The translations under genes were made by a program, and so were the position numbers. The notes beneath the pieces are model-generated. The model saw only the letters and a program-made list of their open reading frames with translations. It had not been told where the DNA came from and did not search any database. From NCBI GenBank assembly GCA_947591315.1, contig CANQDD010000002.1, positions 62,001 to 126,000 of the forward strand: a stretch of DNA of 64,000 bases, read 5' to 3'. This document shows positions 8,240 to 16,779 of this stretch, one piece after another. The first letter of the stretch is position 1; every line of letters starts with the position of its first letter. This stretch comes from an uncultured Clostridia bacterium. Its GTDB lineage: Bacteria > Bacillota > Clostridia > UBA1381.

Positions 8240-10576
8240 TCATAACCCGACAGCCATACATATAAGCCGCACAACGAGCGCCGCCGCCCACGCTATGACG
8301 CACTGCCACACCGCGACGCCCGCCGCCCATCTGCCGCCGAGCTCTCTCTTAATCGAGGCTACCGCCGCAACACACGGCGAATAAAGCAGGCTGAACACGA
8401 GAAGCGACGCGGCTCCGGCTGTGCTTAAAGCTGTGGTAACGCCGCCCGCGAACAGCACCTCAAGTACCGACACGACGCTCTCCTTCGCCATAAATCCGCT
8501 GATGAGAGCCGTTACGATTCTCCAGTCGCCCAGTCCTATCGGCTTGAAAAGCGGCGCGATAAGTCCCGAAACCGACGCGAGTATGCTGCCGTCCGAGTCC
8601 GGCACGTACTGCAAATGCCAGTTAAAGCTCTGCATGAACCATATTATAACCGTCGCGATGAATATTACCGTAAAGGCGCGCGTCAAAAAGTCCTTCGCCT
8701 TTTCCCACAAAAGCTGCGCGACGTTTTTCGCCGTCGGCATACGGTAGTTCGGCAGCTCCATTACGAACGGCACCGGTTCGCCCTTGAATATCGTCTTTTT
8801 GTAAAAGAACGCCGCGAGTATGCCTATCACGATGCCCAGAAGGTAAATGCCCGTCATTATCGGCGCGGCGTATTGGGGGAAAAACGCGTTGACGAAAAAC
8901 GCGTAAATCGGCAGCTTCGCGGTACAGCTCATAAACGGCGTTAATATAATCGTCATTTTACGGTCGCGCTCACTCGGAAGCGTGCGCGTCGCCATTACCG
9001 CCGGTACGGAACAGCCGAAGCCTATCAGCATCGGTACAATGCTTCTTCCCGACAATCCTATTTTACGCAATAGCTTATCCATAAAAAACGCCACGCGAGC
9101 TATGTACCCGCTGTCCTCCAAAAGCGAGAGGAAGAAGAACAGCGTCACTATTATCGGCAGAAACGACAGCACGCTGCCCACTCCCGCGAAAATTCCGTCC
9201 GTTATCAGTCCGCGTATAACGCCGCTGACGTTTGCACTTTCGAGCGCGTTTTCGGTAATCGCGGCGAGCGCGTCAATGCCCGATTCCATCAGCGACTGCA
9301 GCCACGCGCCTATCACGCCGAACGTCAGATAAAACACGAGCGCCATTATTATCACAAACATCGGTATCGCGGTGTATTTGCCCGTCAGTATGCGGTCTAT
9401 TACCTCGCTTCTTTTGTGTTCCTTGCTCTCCCTCGGCTTTATCACGCACGCGGCGCACAGATTTTTAATGAACGAGAAACGCATATCGGCTATCGCGGCG
9501 CTGCGGTCAAGCCCCCTCTCCTTCTCCATTTGAAGGATTATGTCCTCAATTATCGCCTTTTCGCGGTCGTCGAGTTTAAGCTGCTCCATTATAAGGCTGT
9601 CGCCCTCGACGAGCTTGCTCGCCGCGAAGCGAACGGGTATGCCCGCGTTTTCGGCGTGGTCGTCTATGAGGTGCATTATCGCGTGAAGGCAGCGGTGTAG
9701 CGCGCCGCTGTGATCGGCAGCGTCGCAGAAGTCCTGCCTGCCCGGTTTCGCGTTGTGCTTCGCGACGTATACCGCATGGTCGATAAGCTCGCCCACGCCC
9801 TGATTTTTGGCTGCCGAAATCGGCACGACCGGCACGCCGAGAATGTCCTCCATTGTGTTTATGTCCACGCTGCCGCCGTTGCCGACGACCTCGTCCATCA
9901 TGTTGAGCGCGACTACCATAGGCACGTCCATTTCGAGAAGCTGCATCGTGAGGTACATGTTGCGCTCGATATTCGTCGCGTCAACGATATTTATAATAGC
10001 CGTGGGCTTATCCTGCATCACGAAATTGCGCGACACTATTTCCTCGCTCGTGTACGGCGACATCGAGTATATGCCCGGAAGGTCGGTCACGAGCGTGTTC
10101 GGGTGTCCCTTTATCACACCGTCGCGTCGGTCTACCGTTACGCCGGGGAAGTTTCCGACGTGGCGGTTCGAGCCTGTAAGCTGGTTGAAAAGCGTTGTTT
10201 TGCCGCTGTTCTGGTTGCCGACGAGGGCGTATGTAAGGGTTGCGCTGTCGGAGAGCGGCTTGCCGTTTCTCGCGCGGTAGGACGCTTTTTCACCGAGCTT
10301 CGGGTGGTACTTTACGCGTCTGTCCCTGCCGTCCTTCCTGCCGGTGCGTTCCTCAATGGGTGTCACGTCAATCTGCTGCGCGTCGGCAAGACGCAGCGTA
10401 AGCTCGTAGCCGTGAATGCTGAGCTGTATCGGGTCGCCCATCGGCGCGAGCTTTACAAGCGTCACCTGTGCGCCGGGTATCACGCCCATGTCGAGGAAGT
10501 GCTGCCTTAATGCCCCTTCCCCGCCTACTCTCTCTATTACGGCGCTTTCGCCTTTTTTTAATTCCTTTAGCGTCAT
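8240..10576 (-). CDS. feoB: FeoA-FeoB fusion ferrous iron transporter
   Basis: The 778-residue protein begins with a complete FeoA-type SH3-like domain (about residues 1-73, with HFLDMGVIPGAQVTLVKLAP). The FeoB G domain follows, with GNQNSGKTTLFNQLTG (about 117-132), DLPGIYSMSPYTSEE and NMMDE. A helical linker and a multispan membrane domain (about 395-775) with paired gate-type repeats complete it. It takes up Fe2+ across the cytoplasmic membrane, driven or gated by GTP hydrolysis. Fusion of the two subunits fixes a 1:1 ratio and is known in some Clostridia. An AAGGAG precedes the ATG. Three TAGTAAGA repeats lie upstream. High demand for iron-sulfur clusters fits the neighbouring ferredoxin-linked operon. 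Confidence 0.95.
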   Translation of the reverse strand: MTLKELKKGESAVIERVGGEGALRQHFLDMGVIPGAQVTLVKLAPMGDPIQLSIHGYELTLRLADAQQIDVTPIEERTGRKDGRDRRVKYHPKLGEKASYRARNGKPLSDSATLTYALVGNQNSGKTTLFNQLTGSNRHVGNFPGVTVDRRDGVIKGHPNTLVTDLPGIYSMSPYTSEEIVSRNFVMQDKPTAIINIVDATNIERNMYLTMQLLEMDVPMVVALNMMDEVVGNGGSVDINTMEDILGVPVVPISAAKNQGVGELIDHAVYVAKHNAKPGRQDFCDAADHSGALHRCLHAIMHLIDDHAENAGIPVRFAASKLVEGDSLIMEQLKLDDREKAIIEDIILQMEKERGLDRSAAIADMRFSFIKNLCAACVIKPRESKEHKRSEVIDRILTGKYTAIPMFVIIMALVFYLTFGVIGAWLQSLMESGIDALAAITENALESANVSGVIRGLITDGIFAGVGSVLSFLPIIVTLFFFLSLLEDSGYIARVAFFMDKLLRKIGLSGRSIVPMLIGFGCSVPAVMATRTLPSERDRKMTIILTPFMSCTAKLPIYAFFVNAFFPQYAAPIMTGIYLLGIVIGILAAFFYKKTIFKGEPVPFVMELPNYRMPTAKNVAQLLWEKAKDFLTRAFTVIFIATVIIWFMQSFNWHLQYVPDSDGSILASVSGLIAPLFKPIGLGDWRIVTALISGFMAKESVVSVLEVLFAGGVTTALSTAGAASLLVFSLLYSPCVAAVASIKRELGGRWAAGVAVWQCVIAWAAALVVRLICMAVGL

Positions 10577-10603
10577 ATGCTGCTCCTTGTGGTTGGGGGG
10601 TTG

Positions 10604-10626
10604 CGGGCGGATAATATCCGCCCCTA
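10604..10626. repeat. GGGCGGATA-type short palindrome
   Basis: This is a 23-bp palindromic unit ending CCCCTAC. Its reverse complement recurs at 61402-61425. It sits 30 nt upstream of feoB, between the feoB start and the TAGTAAGA repeats, so it would be in the feoB leader. Confidence 0.8.
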
Positions 10627-10635
10627 CTATATCCC

Positions 10636-10673
10636 TCTTACTAATATTATCTTACTATATTTCTATCTTACTA
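10636..10673 (-). promoter_or_regulatory. Triple TAGTAAGA direct repeats upstream of feoAB
   Basis: TCTTACTA on the plus strand occurs at 10636-10643, 10650-10657 and 10666-10673, so TAGTAAGA is repeated at 14 and 16 nt. This is the only non-palindromic structure seen upstream of feoAB and may be an operator or promoter region. The regulator is unknown; it is not a recognisable Fur or DtxR box. Confidence 0.35.
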
Positions 10674-10732
10674 TCCTTGTAAATCTGTGGGATACCCTAT
10701 TGTAAAACCGCGGGATACCCCTCCTGCGAGCG

Positions 10733-11040
10733 TGACCACCTATGTGGGCGGGCGGCCGATGACCGCCCCTACGGAAGCGGGACGTCGGGGCGCCGTCCCC
10801 TACACCCATATTTTATAAATTCGTGAGCCGTAGGGGCTGGCGCCCTCGACAGCCCATTAGCCTCCCTTGTTAAAGGGAGGGGGACCGCCGAAGGCGGTGG
10901 AGGGATTCATTGTAAAAATTGAAAAGGAATCCCCCAGTCACACTACGTGTGACAGCCCCCTTTAACAAGTGAACAACACGCTTGCGTGTTGTAGGCGTGT
11001 TCGCTTGCGAACAAACGCCGTAGCAAGGGAGCCTCACAAA
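10733..11040. repeat. Repeat mosaic between feoAB and rpmA
   Basis: No gene is visible between feoB and rpmA. Units seen: CGGGCGGCCGATGACCGCCC type (10749-10772), GGGACGTCGGGGCGCCGTCC type (10779-10803), GTAGGGGCTGGCGCCC type (10830-10855), then a type A element (about 10859-11037) interrupted by the type C double hairpin (about 10970-11027). Confidence 0.85.
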
Positions 11041-11110
11041 GAGGTCACCCCTACTCTAATTAGTTTACCATTTTTTCCGCTCGGTATCAAGTCCCAAATT
11101 GTGCGCAGGC

Positions 11111-11142
11111 AAAAAAATACCGCTCCGGAATGACCGAAGCGG
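11111..11142 (-). terminator. Terminator of rplU-rpmA operon
   Basis: A 9-bp GC-rich stem (11120-11128 with 11134-11142, one G-U pair) with a 5-nt loop is followed on the minus strand by TATTTTTTT, 15 nt after the rpmA stop. Confidence 0.9.
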
Positions 11143-11156
11143 CGATAAATTCAAAA

Positions 11157-11411
11157 TCAATCGGCATAAACGCTGCACTGCGTCTTATCTCTGCCCTTTC
11201 TTTCAAACTTAACCTTACCGTCAATAAGAGCGAAAAGCGTGTCGTCGCTGCCCTTTCCGACGTTGTTGCCGGGATGGATTTTCGTTCCTCTCTGCCTTAC
11301 AAGAATGTTGCCGGCAAGTACGAACTGACCGTCCGCTCTCTTAGCACCGAGTCTCTTGGACTCACTGTCACGGCCGTTCTTCGTGCTGCCCATACCTTTT
11401 TTATGAGCCAT
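11157..11411 (-). CDS. rpmA: 50S ribosomal protein L27 (bL27)
   Basis: The 84-residue protein begins [16 protein letters not shown], the mature bL27 start. Firmicutes normally encode an N-terminal extension ending in QFFA that the Prp protease removes. Here the codon just before the ATG is TAA and GAGGTG lies 6 nt upstream, so no extension exists. In keeping with this, no prp gene lies between rplU and rpmA: the gap is 41 nt. The L27 N-terminus reaches the peptidyl transferase centre. Confidence 0.97.
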   Translation of the reverse strand: MAHKKGMGSTKNGRDSESKRLGAKRADGQFVLAGNILVRQRGTKIHPGNNVGKGSDDTLFALIDGKVKFERKGRDKTQCSVYAD

Positions 11412-11452
11412 TTAAAACACCTCGTTTCCCAAGTAAATAATCGTGTCTGAAC

Positions 11453-11764
11453 TTACGCGTTGATCTTTGTTATTTCAACCTTTGTGAAGGGCTGTCTGTG
11501 ACCCTTCTTTGTACGCTCGTTCTTCTTTCTCTTCATTTTGAAAACGTAAATTTTCTTAGCCTTACCGTTCTTTATTACCTTCGCCTCAACGGTAGCGCCT
11601 TCAACTGTCGGAGCGCCTACCTTTACATCGTCGCCTTCGCCCGCCATGAGCACCGTGTCGAATGTAACGGTATCGTTTTCCTCGGCGTTAAGCTTCTCGA
11701 CAAAGAGCGTGTCGCCCTCCGATACCTTGTACTGCTTTCCGCCCGTTACGATAATTGCGTACAT
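11453..11764 (-). CDS. rplU: 50S ribosomal protein L21 (bL21)
   Basis: The 103-residue protein begins [14 protein letters not shown] and contains the [21 protein letters not shown]-terminus typical of bL21. It binds 23S rRNA in the large subunit. AAGGAGG lies 7 nt before the ATG. It is first in a two-gene rplU-rpmA operon with its own promoter, a leader resembling the L21 autoregulatory leader, and a terminator after rpmA. Confidence 0.97.
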   Translation of the reverse strand: MYAIIVTGGKQYKVSEGDTLFVEKLNAEENDTVTFDTVLMAGEGDDVKVGAPTVEGATVEAKVIKNGKAKKIYVFKMKRKKNERTKKGHRQPFTKVEITKINA

Positions 11765-11769
11765 TGCTG

Positions 11770-11845
11770 CACCTCCTTATTTTATAATGGAGACTCGCTA
11801 TTAAGGTATTGCATGGCAATTTAAGACCTTTTCTATGCGGTCACT
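11770..11845 (-). ncRNA. Probable L21 leader (ribosomal protein leader)
   Basis: Between the promoter and rplU the transcript starts with a GACC...GGTC hairpin, then a segment with GCCATGC and GCGAGTCTCC just before the RBS. This position and layout suit the L21 leader family of Firmicutes, in which L21 represses its own operon. A covariance search would settle it. Confidence 0.5.
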
Positions 11846-11850
11846 CGGAT

Positions 11851-11879
11851 ATTTTAACACATGAAAGCTGTGTTGTCAA
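11851..11879 (-). promoter_or_regulatory. SigA-type promoter for rplU-rpmA
   Basis: TTGACA (11874-11879) and TAAAAT (11851-11856) are separated by 17 nt on the minus strand. Confidence 0.85.
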
Positions 11880-11887
11880 GTGTTTTT

Positions 11888-13219
11888 TTACTCGTCCTTT
11901 ACATTTATGAGAACGCCCACGGACGGCTTGGGGTAAACGCTCACCGTAAGCTCCGGAAGCCACTCGCCGACAGCCGTTATGTTGCGTATCTGGTCTACCT
12001 TTACGGGGTTTAAGATGAACATAATGTCGCTCTCGCCGTCCTTTACGCGGTTAAAGCAGGAGTTGTAGCTGCGGTTTTTGTACACGTGCTCGTCGTACTC
12101 CTCCTCGTCAACGTGCAGAACCTCGTCGATTATGAGCTTGTTGAGCGCAACGATGTCGAGGTGGCAGTATTCCTTCGACATTTCGGGGTATACCTCTTTT
12201 TTTATGTAGTCGTCGTCGGTCAGAATCATGCGGTAGAAGTAGTTGCCGCCGCAGTACGCCGAAATTCTCGTTTCGTTCTTTACCGTCACTATCTGCTTTA
12301 TCATCGTCTGCAGAAGCTCCTTTTCGGTGCTGTCAACGATTATTTTCTCGACCTTAAAATGATCCTGCGAGTTCGCTATAAACATTGCCTCGCTGAATTT
12401 TCTCGGCGTTTTTACCGCTCTGTGCACGGGCAGCATTACAAGTCCGTCGGACTTGGAGTTTGACAGCGATACCATCGCGTAGTTGTACGCCTCCTCACCG
12501 GTGTGGTTCGGATTGTTCGCCTTCATGTAGTTTCTATACTGCAGACACGTCTCGTAGCGCGTCTGACCGTCCGTTATGTAAAGCGGCATATCCTTAAACT
12601 GATCGACGATAAATTCTATCGTCTGCTTATCGGAAATTATCCAAAGTCTCTGGTGAATGTTCTCGCCCGACTTCTCGACCGATGAAAATTCAACGTCCGG
12701 CTTTTCCTCATGTATTTTCGTCATGAGGTTGTAAAGCTCCTTTTCCTTTTCGACGTACAGGCAGTTTATGAGGCTCAAATCCGCGTTTGTCGCCGCGAGC
12801 AGCTCGTAACGGTCGCCCATAGATACCTCGTGCGGCTTTTCGCAGGGCATAATTACGCCGCTGCCGTAGTCCTTAAGCTCCGCAAGCGCGACAAAGCTTG
12901 AGTTCGAGTACTGCGTGCCGCCCACGTCAATGGTCTGCTCGTACATATATATTACGGGCTCCTTGTCGCGCACAAGTATATCGTTCTCTATCCATGTGTT
13001 GAGATAGTTTTTCGCTCTTGTGAATATATTATCCTCGTGAGTGTCCTCGGCTGTCTTTCTGCCGGTGAACAGTCTTACCGAATTGTACGGGCTCTTTTCG
13101 TAGAAGGCGTCCTTGTCCTCCTTCATCATGTTGTAGTACGGCGGCGATACGATCGACGAGAGCGAGCCGACTTTTTCCTCGTTATATCTGTAGCCGCGGA
13201 ACGGTTTTATTTTTGCCAT
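11888..13219 (-). CDS. DUF1015 family protein
   Basis: The 443-residue protein begins MAKIKPFRGYRYNEEKVGSL and SSIVSPPYYNM, the hallmark start of DUF1015. It also has YITDGQTRYETCLQYRN, where family members usually show a DGHHR-like motif, here DGQTR. No signal peptide or membrane span is seen, so it is cytosolic. The function is not established. In Clostridia the family often neighbours serA and serC, as here (15.5-17.9 kb), which suggests a role linked to serine or 3-phosphoglycerate metabolism; that is inference from context. Confidence 0.9.
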   Translation of the reverse strand: MAKIKPFRGYRYNEEKVGSLSSIVSPPYYNMMKEDKDAFYEKSPYNSVRLFTGRKTAEDTHEDNIFTRAKNYLNTWIENDILVRDKEPVIYMYEQTIDVGGTQYSNSSFVALAELKDYGSGVIMPCEKPHEVSMGDRYELLAATNADLSLINCLYVEKEKELYNLMTKIHEEKPDVEFSSVEKSGENIHQRLWIISDKQTIEFIVDQFKDMPLYITDGQTRYETCLQYRNYMKANNPNHTGEEAYNYAMVSLSNSKSDGLVMLPVHRAVKTPRKFSEAMFIANSQDHFKVEKIIVDSTEKELLQTMIKQIVTVKNETRISAYCGGNYFYRMILTDDDYIKKEVYPEMSKEYCHLDIVALNKLIIDEVLHVDEEEYDEHVYKNRSYNSCFNRVKDGESDIMFILNPVKVDQIRNITAVGEWLPELTVSVYPKPSVGVLINVKDE

Positions 13220-13295
13220 TTTTTACCTAACCTTTCTGTCCCGAAAACCGTGTTCTATCTAAATTTATGCGCATTTACACTAATTATCATAATAT

Positions 13296-13324
13296 ATCTT
13301 ATAATACAATCGCCTTTTCGTCAA
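13296..13324 (-). promoter_or_regulatory. Probable promoter for the DUF1015 gene
   Basis: TTGACG (13319-13324), a 17-nt spacer and TAAGAT (13296-13301) on the minus strand, about 75 nt before the start codon. Confidence 0.55.
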
Positions 13325-13447
13325 CAATTTTTTATGTTACTTTTTCATTACAGGCGATTTTTCTCTATTTTGCTTATAATTAAGCGGTTTTTCGGTGTTT
13401 TTTCGGTCAATAATAAACATGTAATCAGGAAAAACGGAGGTAGAAAA

Positions 13448-13630
13448 ATGAGTAACACATCGGGATTTTTCAAGGGCATGGCGACGGGCCTTATCGTGGG
13501 CGCGACGACGGCTATTATACTTGATCCGCTTAACGAGCGCGAAAGGAAAAAGCTCGCGAAGAAAACGGAGGGTGTTTTCAAAAACATCGGCTCCGTTATC
13601 GACACTGCGGTCGGAATGATGCGCAGTTAA
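13448..13630 (+). CDS. Small YtxH-like protein
   Basis: This is a 60-residue protein. An N-terminal glycine-rich hydrophobic segment (GFFKGMATGLIVGATTAIIL) is followed by a charged helix (NERERKKLAKKTEGVF) and an amphipathic tail. The layout is that of YtxH-type small membrane-associated proteins, whose function is unclear. The ATG at 13448 has GGAGG 7 nt upstream; the longer upstream frame has no RBS and overlaps the DUF1015 gene. A strong terminator follows the stop. Confidence 0.8.
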   Translation: MSNTSGFFKGMATGLIVGATTAIILDPLNERERKKLAKKTEGVFKNIGSVIDTAVGMMRS

Positions 13631-13634
13631 ACAG

Positions 13635-13666
13635 AAACGGGGCTGCAACCGCAGTCCCGTTTTTCT
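13635..13666. terminator. Terminator between the YtxH-like gene and trpB
   Basis: The stem pairs AAACGGGGCTGC (13635-13646) with GCAGTCCCGTTT (one wobble pair), followed by T-rich sequence. It can serve the plus-strand small gene and, in reverse, trpB. Confidence 0.85.
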
Positions 13667-13674
13667 TTCGTATA

Positions 13675-14865
13675 TTATCCCTCGCTTACGTCCTTGCCGA
13701 GGTATTTCGCGACGGAGTAAACGTCCTTGTCGCCGCGTCCCGACAGACAGATAACGAGTATCTCGTCATTTTTCATTTCGGGCGCGATTTTTCTCGCGAG
13801 CGCGACCGCGTGAGCCGATTCTATCGCGGGTATTATGCCCTCCGTTTTGGAGAGGTACACAAACGCGTCAACAGCCTCCGCGTCGGTTATCGGGTAATAT
13901 TTCGCCCTGCCCGTTTTCGCGAGGTTCGCGTGCTCCGGCCCTATACCCGGATAGTCAAGTCCGGCGGATATGGAGTATACCGGCATTATGTTGCCGCCCT
14001 TGTCCTGCAGAAACAGCGATTTCATACCGTGCAGCACGCCGAGACTTCCGCCGGCTATCGAAGCGGCGTGTCTGCCCGTTTCAACGCCCTCGCCCGCGGC
14101 TTCCGCTCCGTAAAGCTTTACTGACGGCTCGTCTATAAAGTCGGCGAACATTCCTATCGCGTTCGAGCCGCCGCCCACGCACGCCATTACCGCGTCGGGG
14201 AGCTTACCCTCCATTTCCATAAGCTGCGCGCGCGTTTCCTTGCTTATAACGCTCTGGAAATGCTTTACAATCGCGGGGTACGGATGCGGCCCCACAGCCG
14301 AGCCGAGCACGTAAAACGTGTCGTCCGCGTGAGCCGTCCACGCGCGCATCGCCTCGTTTGTCGCGTCCTTTAGCGTGCCCGTTCCAGCCGTTATCGGGTG
14401 CACCTGCGCGCCCAGAAGGTTCATGCGGAACACGTTGAGCGACTGTCTTTTTGTGTCCTCTATACCCATGTAAACGTCACATTCAAGCCCCAGAACAGCC
14501 GCGAACGTCGCCGTCGCAACGCCGTGCTGACCCGCGCCCGTTTCGGCTATCACCTTTTTCTTGCCCATACGCTTTGCCAAAAGGCACTGACCTATCACGT
14601 TGTTTATCTTGTGCGCGCCGGTGTGGTTCAAGTCCTCGCGCTTCAAATATATCTTCGCGCCGCCGAGATCCTCCGTCATTTTCTCGGCGTAATACAAAAC
14701 GGACGGTCTGCCCGTGTACTGCTTATGATAATAATTAAGCTCCCTTAAAAATTCCTCGTCGTCCTTGTACTTGTTGAACGCCTCCTCAAGATGTATAAGC
14801 GCGTTCATGAGAGTTTCGGACGCGTACTGTCCGCCGTACTCTCCGTACCTTCCCTTTTTGCCCAC
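13675..14865 (-). CDS. trpB: Tryptophan synthase beta chain
   Basis: The 396-residue protein is a standard TrpB1: [16 protein letters not shown] at the start, the PLP lysine in HTGAHKINN, the catalytic Glu of AETGAGQHG, the phosphate-binding GGGSNAIG and an SGRGDKD end. It condenses indole with L-serine to give tryptophan. No trpA or other trp gene is near, so it stands alone. That suggests use of free indole, plausible in a gut community, or a partner elsewhere in the genome. Serine synthesis genes lie next door, and iorAB, which consumes the tryptophan keto acid, lies 7 kb away. Confidence 0.95.
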   Translation of the reverse strand: MGKKGRYGEYGGQYASETLMNALIHLEEAFNKYKDDEEFLRELNYYHKQYTGRPSVLYYAEKMTEDLGGAKIYLKREDLNHTGAHKINNVIGQCLLAKRMGKKKVIAETGAGQHGVATATFAAVLGLECDVYMGIEDTKRQSLNVFRMNLLGAQVHPITAGTGTLKDATNEAMRAWTAHADDTFYVLGSAVGPHPYPAIVKHFQSVISKETRAQLMEMEGKLPDAVMACVGGGSNAIGMFADFIDEPSVKLYGAEAAGEGVETGRHAASIAGGSLGVLHGMKSLFLQDKGGNIMPVYSISAGLDYPGIGPEHANLAKTGRAKYYPITDAEAVDAFVYLSKTEGIIPAIESAHAVALARKIAPEMKNDEILVICLSGRGDKDVYSVAKYLGKDVSEG

Positions 14866-14901
14866 TATTCTCTTCTCCTCTCAAATTACATGTTCCCGTC
14901 T

Positions 14902-14930
14902 ATTTTATCAGATTTCGGCGCGTATTACAA
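14902..14930 (-). promoter_or_regulatory. Promoter for trpB
   Basis: TTGTAA (14925-14930), 17 nt, TAAAAT (14902-14907) on the minus strand. No T-box or trp leader structure was recognised between it and the start codon, which is about 36 nt away. Confidence 0.6.
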
Positions 14931-14949
14931 GTATTTTTTTATTTATTTC

Positions 14950-14978
14950 TTGACGTTTTGCCCGACGCGGATTATAAT
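14950..14978 (+). promoter_or_regulatory. Promoter for the 15010 gene
   Basis: TTGACG (14950-14955), 17-nt spacer, TATAAT (14973-14978). Confidence 0.8.
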
Positions 14979-15009
14979 ATAGGTATAAATATAGTCAGGG
15001 GGGATATTT

Positions 15010-15426
15010 ATGCCGTCGCGCAGGAAGCTTGAGGATCTTGAATATAATGTTTTCCGCAAACACACGGAAAGCGGCAGCGCCGGAAACGACGGTGAATTTC
15101 ACGACGCGGGCTGTCTTACGATACTCGCCGGCATTATTGTAACGGTTATCGTGCTTGTCGCGATCGTCGGCTTTATGCAGATAGGCAGAAACGGCCCCTC
15201 GGCGCATTGTGCCGCGCCCGGATGCTCGAACAGACCGAAGCCCGGCGGAAACTACTGCTGGCTGCACAGCTCGTCGTACAGCAGCCGCGGAGGAGGTAAG
15301 GATATAGAGCCTGCCGCGCCGTCCACAGACAGCTCGAAGTCGGACGATACAAAATCCAACAAGAAAATATGGGAGGGCAGCACCGGCAGAAAAGAGGCTC
15401 CCCAGTCCGGCAGCATGATAAATTAA
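15010..15426 (+). CDS. Single-span membrane protein with CX4CX10CX2H motif
   Basis: Function unknown. The 138-residue protein has a basic N-terminus (about 1-35), one membrane span at about 36-60 and then a short Cys/His motif, C-x4-C-x10-C-x2-H, with the framework GC-x-N-x-P and YC-x-LH at about 65-90. A Ser/Lys-rich low-complexity tail follows. The same motif, with identical spacing, occurs after a membrane span in the protein at 19213-19758. The spacing suggests binding of one metal ion, probably zinc. GGGGGG lies 6 nt before the ATG and a good promoter lies upstream. Confidence 0.8.
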   Translation: MPSRRKLEDLEYNVFRKHTESGSAGNDGEFHDAGCLTILAGIIVTVIVLVAIVGFMQIGRNGPSAHCAAPGCSNRPKPGGNYCWLHSSSYSSRGGGKDIEPAAPSTDSSKSDDTKSNKKIWEGSTGRKEAPQSGSMIN

Positions 15427-15433
15427 GGCATAC

Positions 15434-15464
15434 AAAAACAGAGCGGTAAGCCGCTCTGTTTTTT
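15434..15464. terminator. Bidirectional terminator between the 15010 gene and serA
   Basis: A perfect 13-bp stem (15434-15446 with 15451-15463) with loop TAAG and T runs on both sides serves both convergent genes. Confidence 0.92.
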
Positions 15465-15467
15465 GAT

Positions 15468-16625
15468 TTACTTTATTACTCTTACCTTCATAACGTCATC
15501 GATGGCGTTGAGCTTGTCTACGATATCCTGAGTAACCTCGTGGTCGGTGTTGATGATCGTGTACGCGATCTCGCCGCGCGAGCCGTTAATCATGTCGGAA
15601 ATATTCACGCCCGAAAGCACCTCGGTAAAGCGCGCGATAACCGTCGGAAGGTTCTTGTGCTTTATCGTTATTCTGCCGACCTTGTCGTTCGGAAGCGTTA
15701 CGTTCGGGAAGTTTACGCTGTTTGTGATGTTGCCGTTTTCGAGGTAGTCCTTTATCTCGTCGGCAGCCATTACCGCGCAGTTGTCCTCGGACTCGGCTGT
15801 TGACGCGCCGAGGTGAGGAATGTTTATGATACCCTCGTGGTTCACCGTTTCGCTGTCGGCGAAGTCAACGACGTACTTTCTTACCTTGCCGTCTGTGAGC
15901 GCCTTAACGATGTCGGCGTTATTTACCAGTCCGCCGCGCGCGAAGTTGAGTATTACCACGCCGTCCTTCATCTGCGAAATAGCCTCGGCGTTGATTGTGT
16001 TCTTCGTGGAGTCGAGCAGCGGAAGGTGCAGCGTTATAAAGTCAGCCGCAGCGTATACCTCGGTGGGTGACGACGCGGTCTTTACGTGTCTCGAAAGCTG
16101 AAGCGCCGCGCTTACCGAAAGGTACGGATCGTAACCTATTACGTCCATGCCGAGCGATATCGCCGCGTTCGCGACAAGCACGCCTATCGCGCCCAGGCCG
16201 ATAATACCGAGCGTTTTACCCTTTATTTCCGTTCCGGCAAAGTTTGACTTGCCCTTTTCAACCTGCTTGTCAACATCGTCTCCTTCAAGCGTGTTAGCCC
16301 ATTCGATACCGCCTATAATGTCGCGCGACGCGAGAAGCATACCTGCGATAACGAGCTCTTTAACGGCGTTTGCGTTAGCGCCGGGTGTGTTGAACACGAC
16401 AATGCCCTTTTCGGTGCATTTGTCGATAGGAATGTTGTTAACGCCTGCGCCCGCTCTCGCGACAGCTTTAAGGCCCTTCGGCAGCTCCATATAGTGCATT
16501 TTGTAGCTGCGCAGAATTATGCCGTCGACCTTCTCCGCGTTAACGTCGTCGGTTATCATGTATCCTTCGCCGAGGCGGTTAAGTCCGCACTCCGCGATTT
16601 TGTTTAACGTAAGTATATTAAACAT
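15468..16625 (-). CDS. serA: D-3-phosphoglycerate dehydrogenase
   Basis: The 385-residue protein is a SerA with the NAD-binding motif GLGAIGVLVANAA, the active-site His in IPHLGAS and a C-terminal ACT-like domain (from about residue 315, NLPTVIARFTEVL). It oxidises 3-phosphoglycerate to 3-phosphohydroxypyruvate, the first step of serine synthesis. The ACT part suggests serine feedback. It is 154 nt downstream of serC on the same strand, with only repeats in between, so serC-serA is probably one operon. Confidence 0.95.
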   Translation of the reverse strand: MFNILTLNKIAECGLNRLGEGYMITDDVNAEKVDGIILRSYKMHYMELPKGLKAVARAGAGVNNIPIDKCTEKGIVVFNTPGANANAVKELVIAGMLLASRDIIGGIEWANTLEGDDVDKQVEKGKSNFAGTEIKGKTLGIIGLGAIGVLVANAAISLGMDVIGYDPYLSVSAALQLSRHVKTASSPTEVYAAADFITLHLPLLDSTKNTINAEAISQMKDGVVILNFARGGLVNNADIVKALTDGKVRKYVVDFADSETVNHEGIINIPHLGASTAESEDNCAVMAADEIKDYLENGNITNSVNFPNVTLPNDKVGRITIKHKNLPTVIARFTEVLSGVNISDMINGSRGEIAYTIINTDHEVTQDIVDKLNAIDDVMKVRVIK

Positions 16626-16639
16626 TGTATTTCTCTCCT

Positions 16640-16775
16640 ATTATTTATTTTAAGCCTTCCCCTTGAGGGGAAGGTGGACCGCGAAGCGGTGGATGAGGTG
16701 TACCACACGAAGTTTATGCGGGCGGCCGATGACCGCCCCTACGGTGTGGACGGGCGAACACGGTTCGCCCCTACG
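16640..16775. repeat. Palindromic repeats between serC and serA
   Basis: Half of a type B element (AAGCCTTCCCCTTGAGGGGA, GACCGCGAAGCGGTGGATGA) at about 16650-16700 is followed by two short units, CGGGCGGCCGATGACCGCCC (16719-16742) and CGGGCGAACACGGTTCGCCC (16751-16774). No gene is present. Confidence 0.8.
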
Positions 16776-16779
16776 TTCA

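Noticed and set aside
4633-11037. Palindromic repeats considered as a CRISPR array
   Set aside because: The repeats are scattered, of several types and not separated by unique spacers of constant size, and no cas gene is present.
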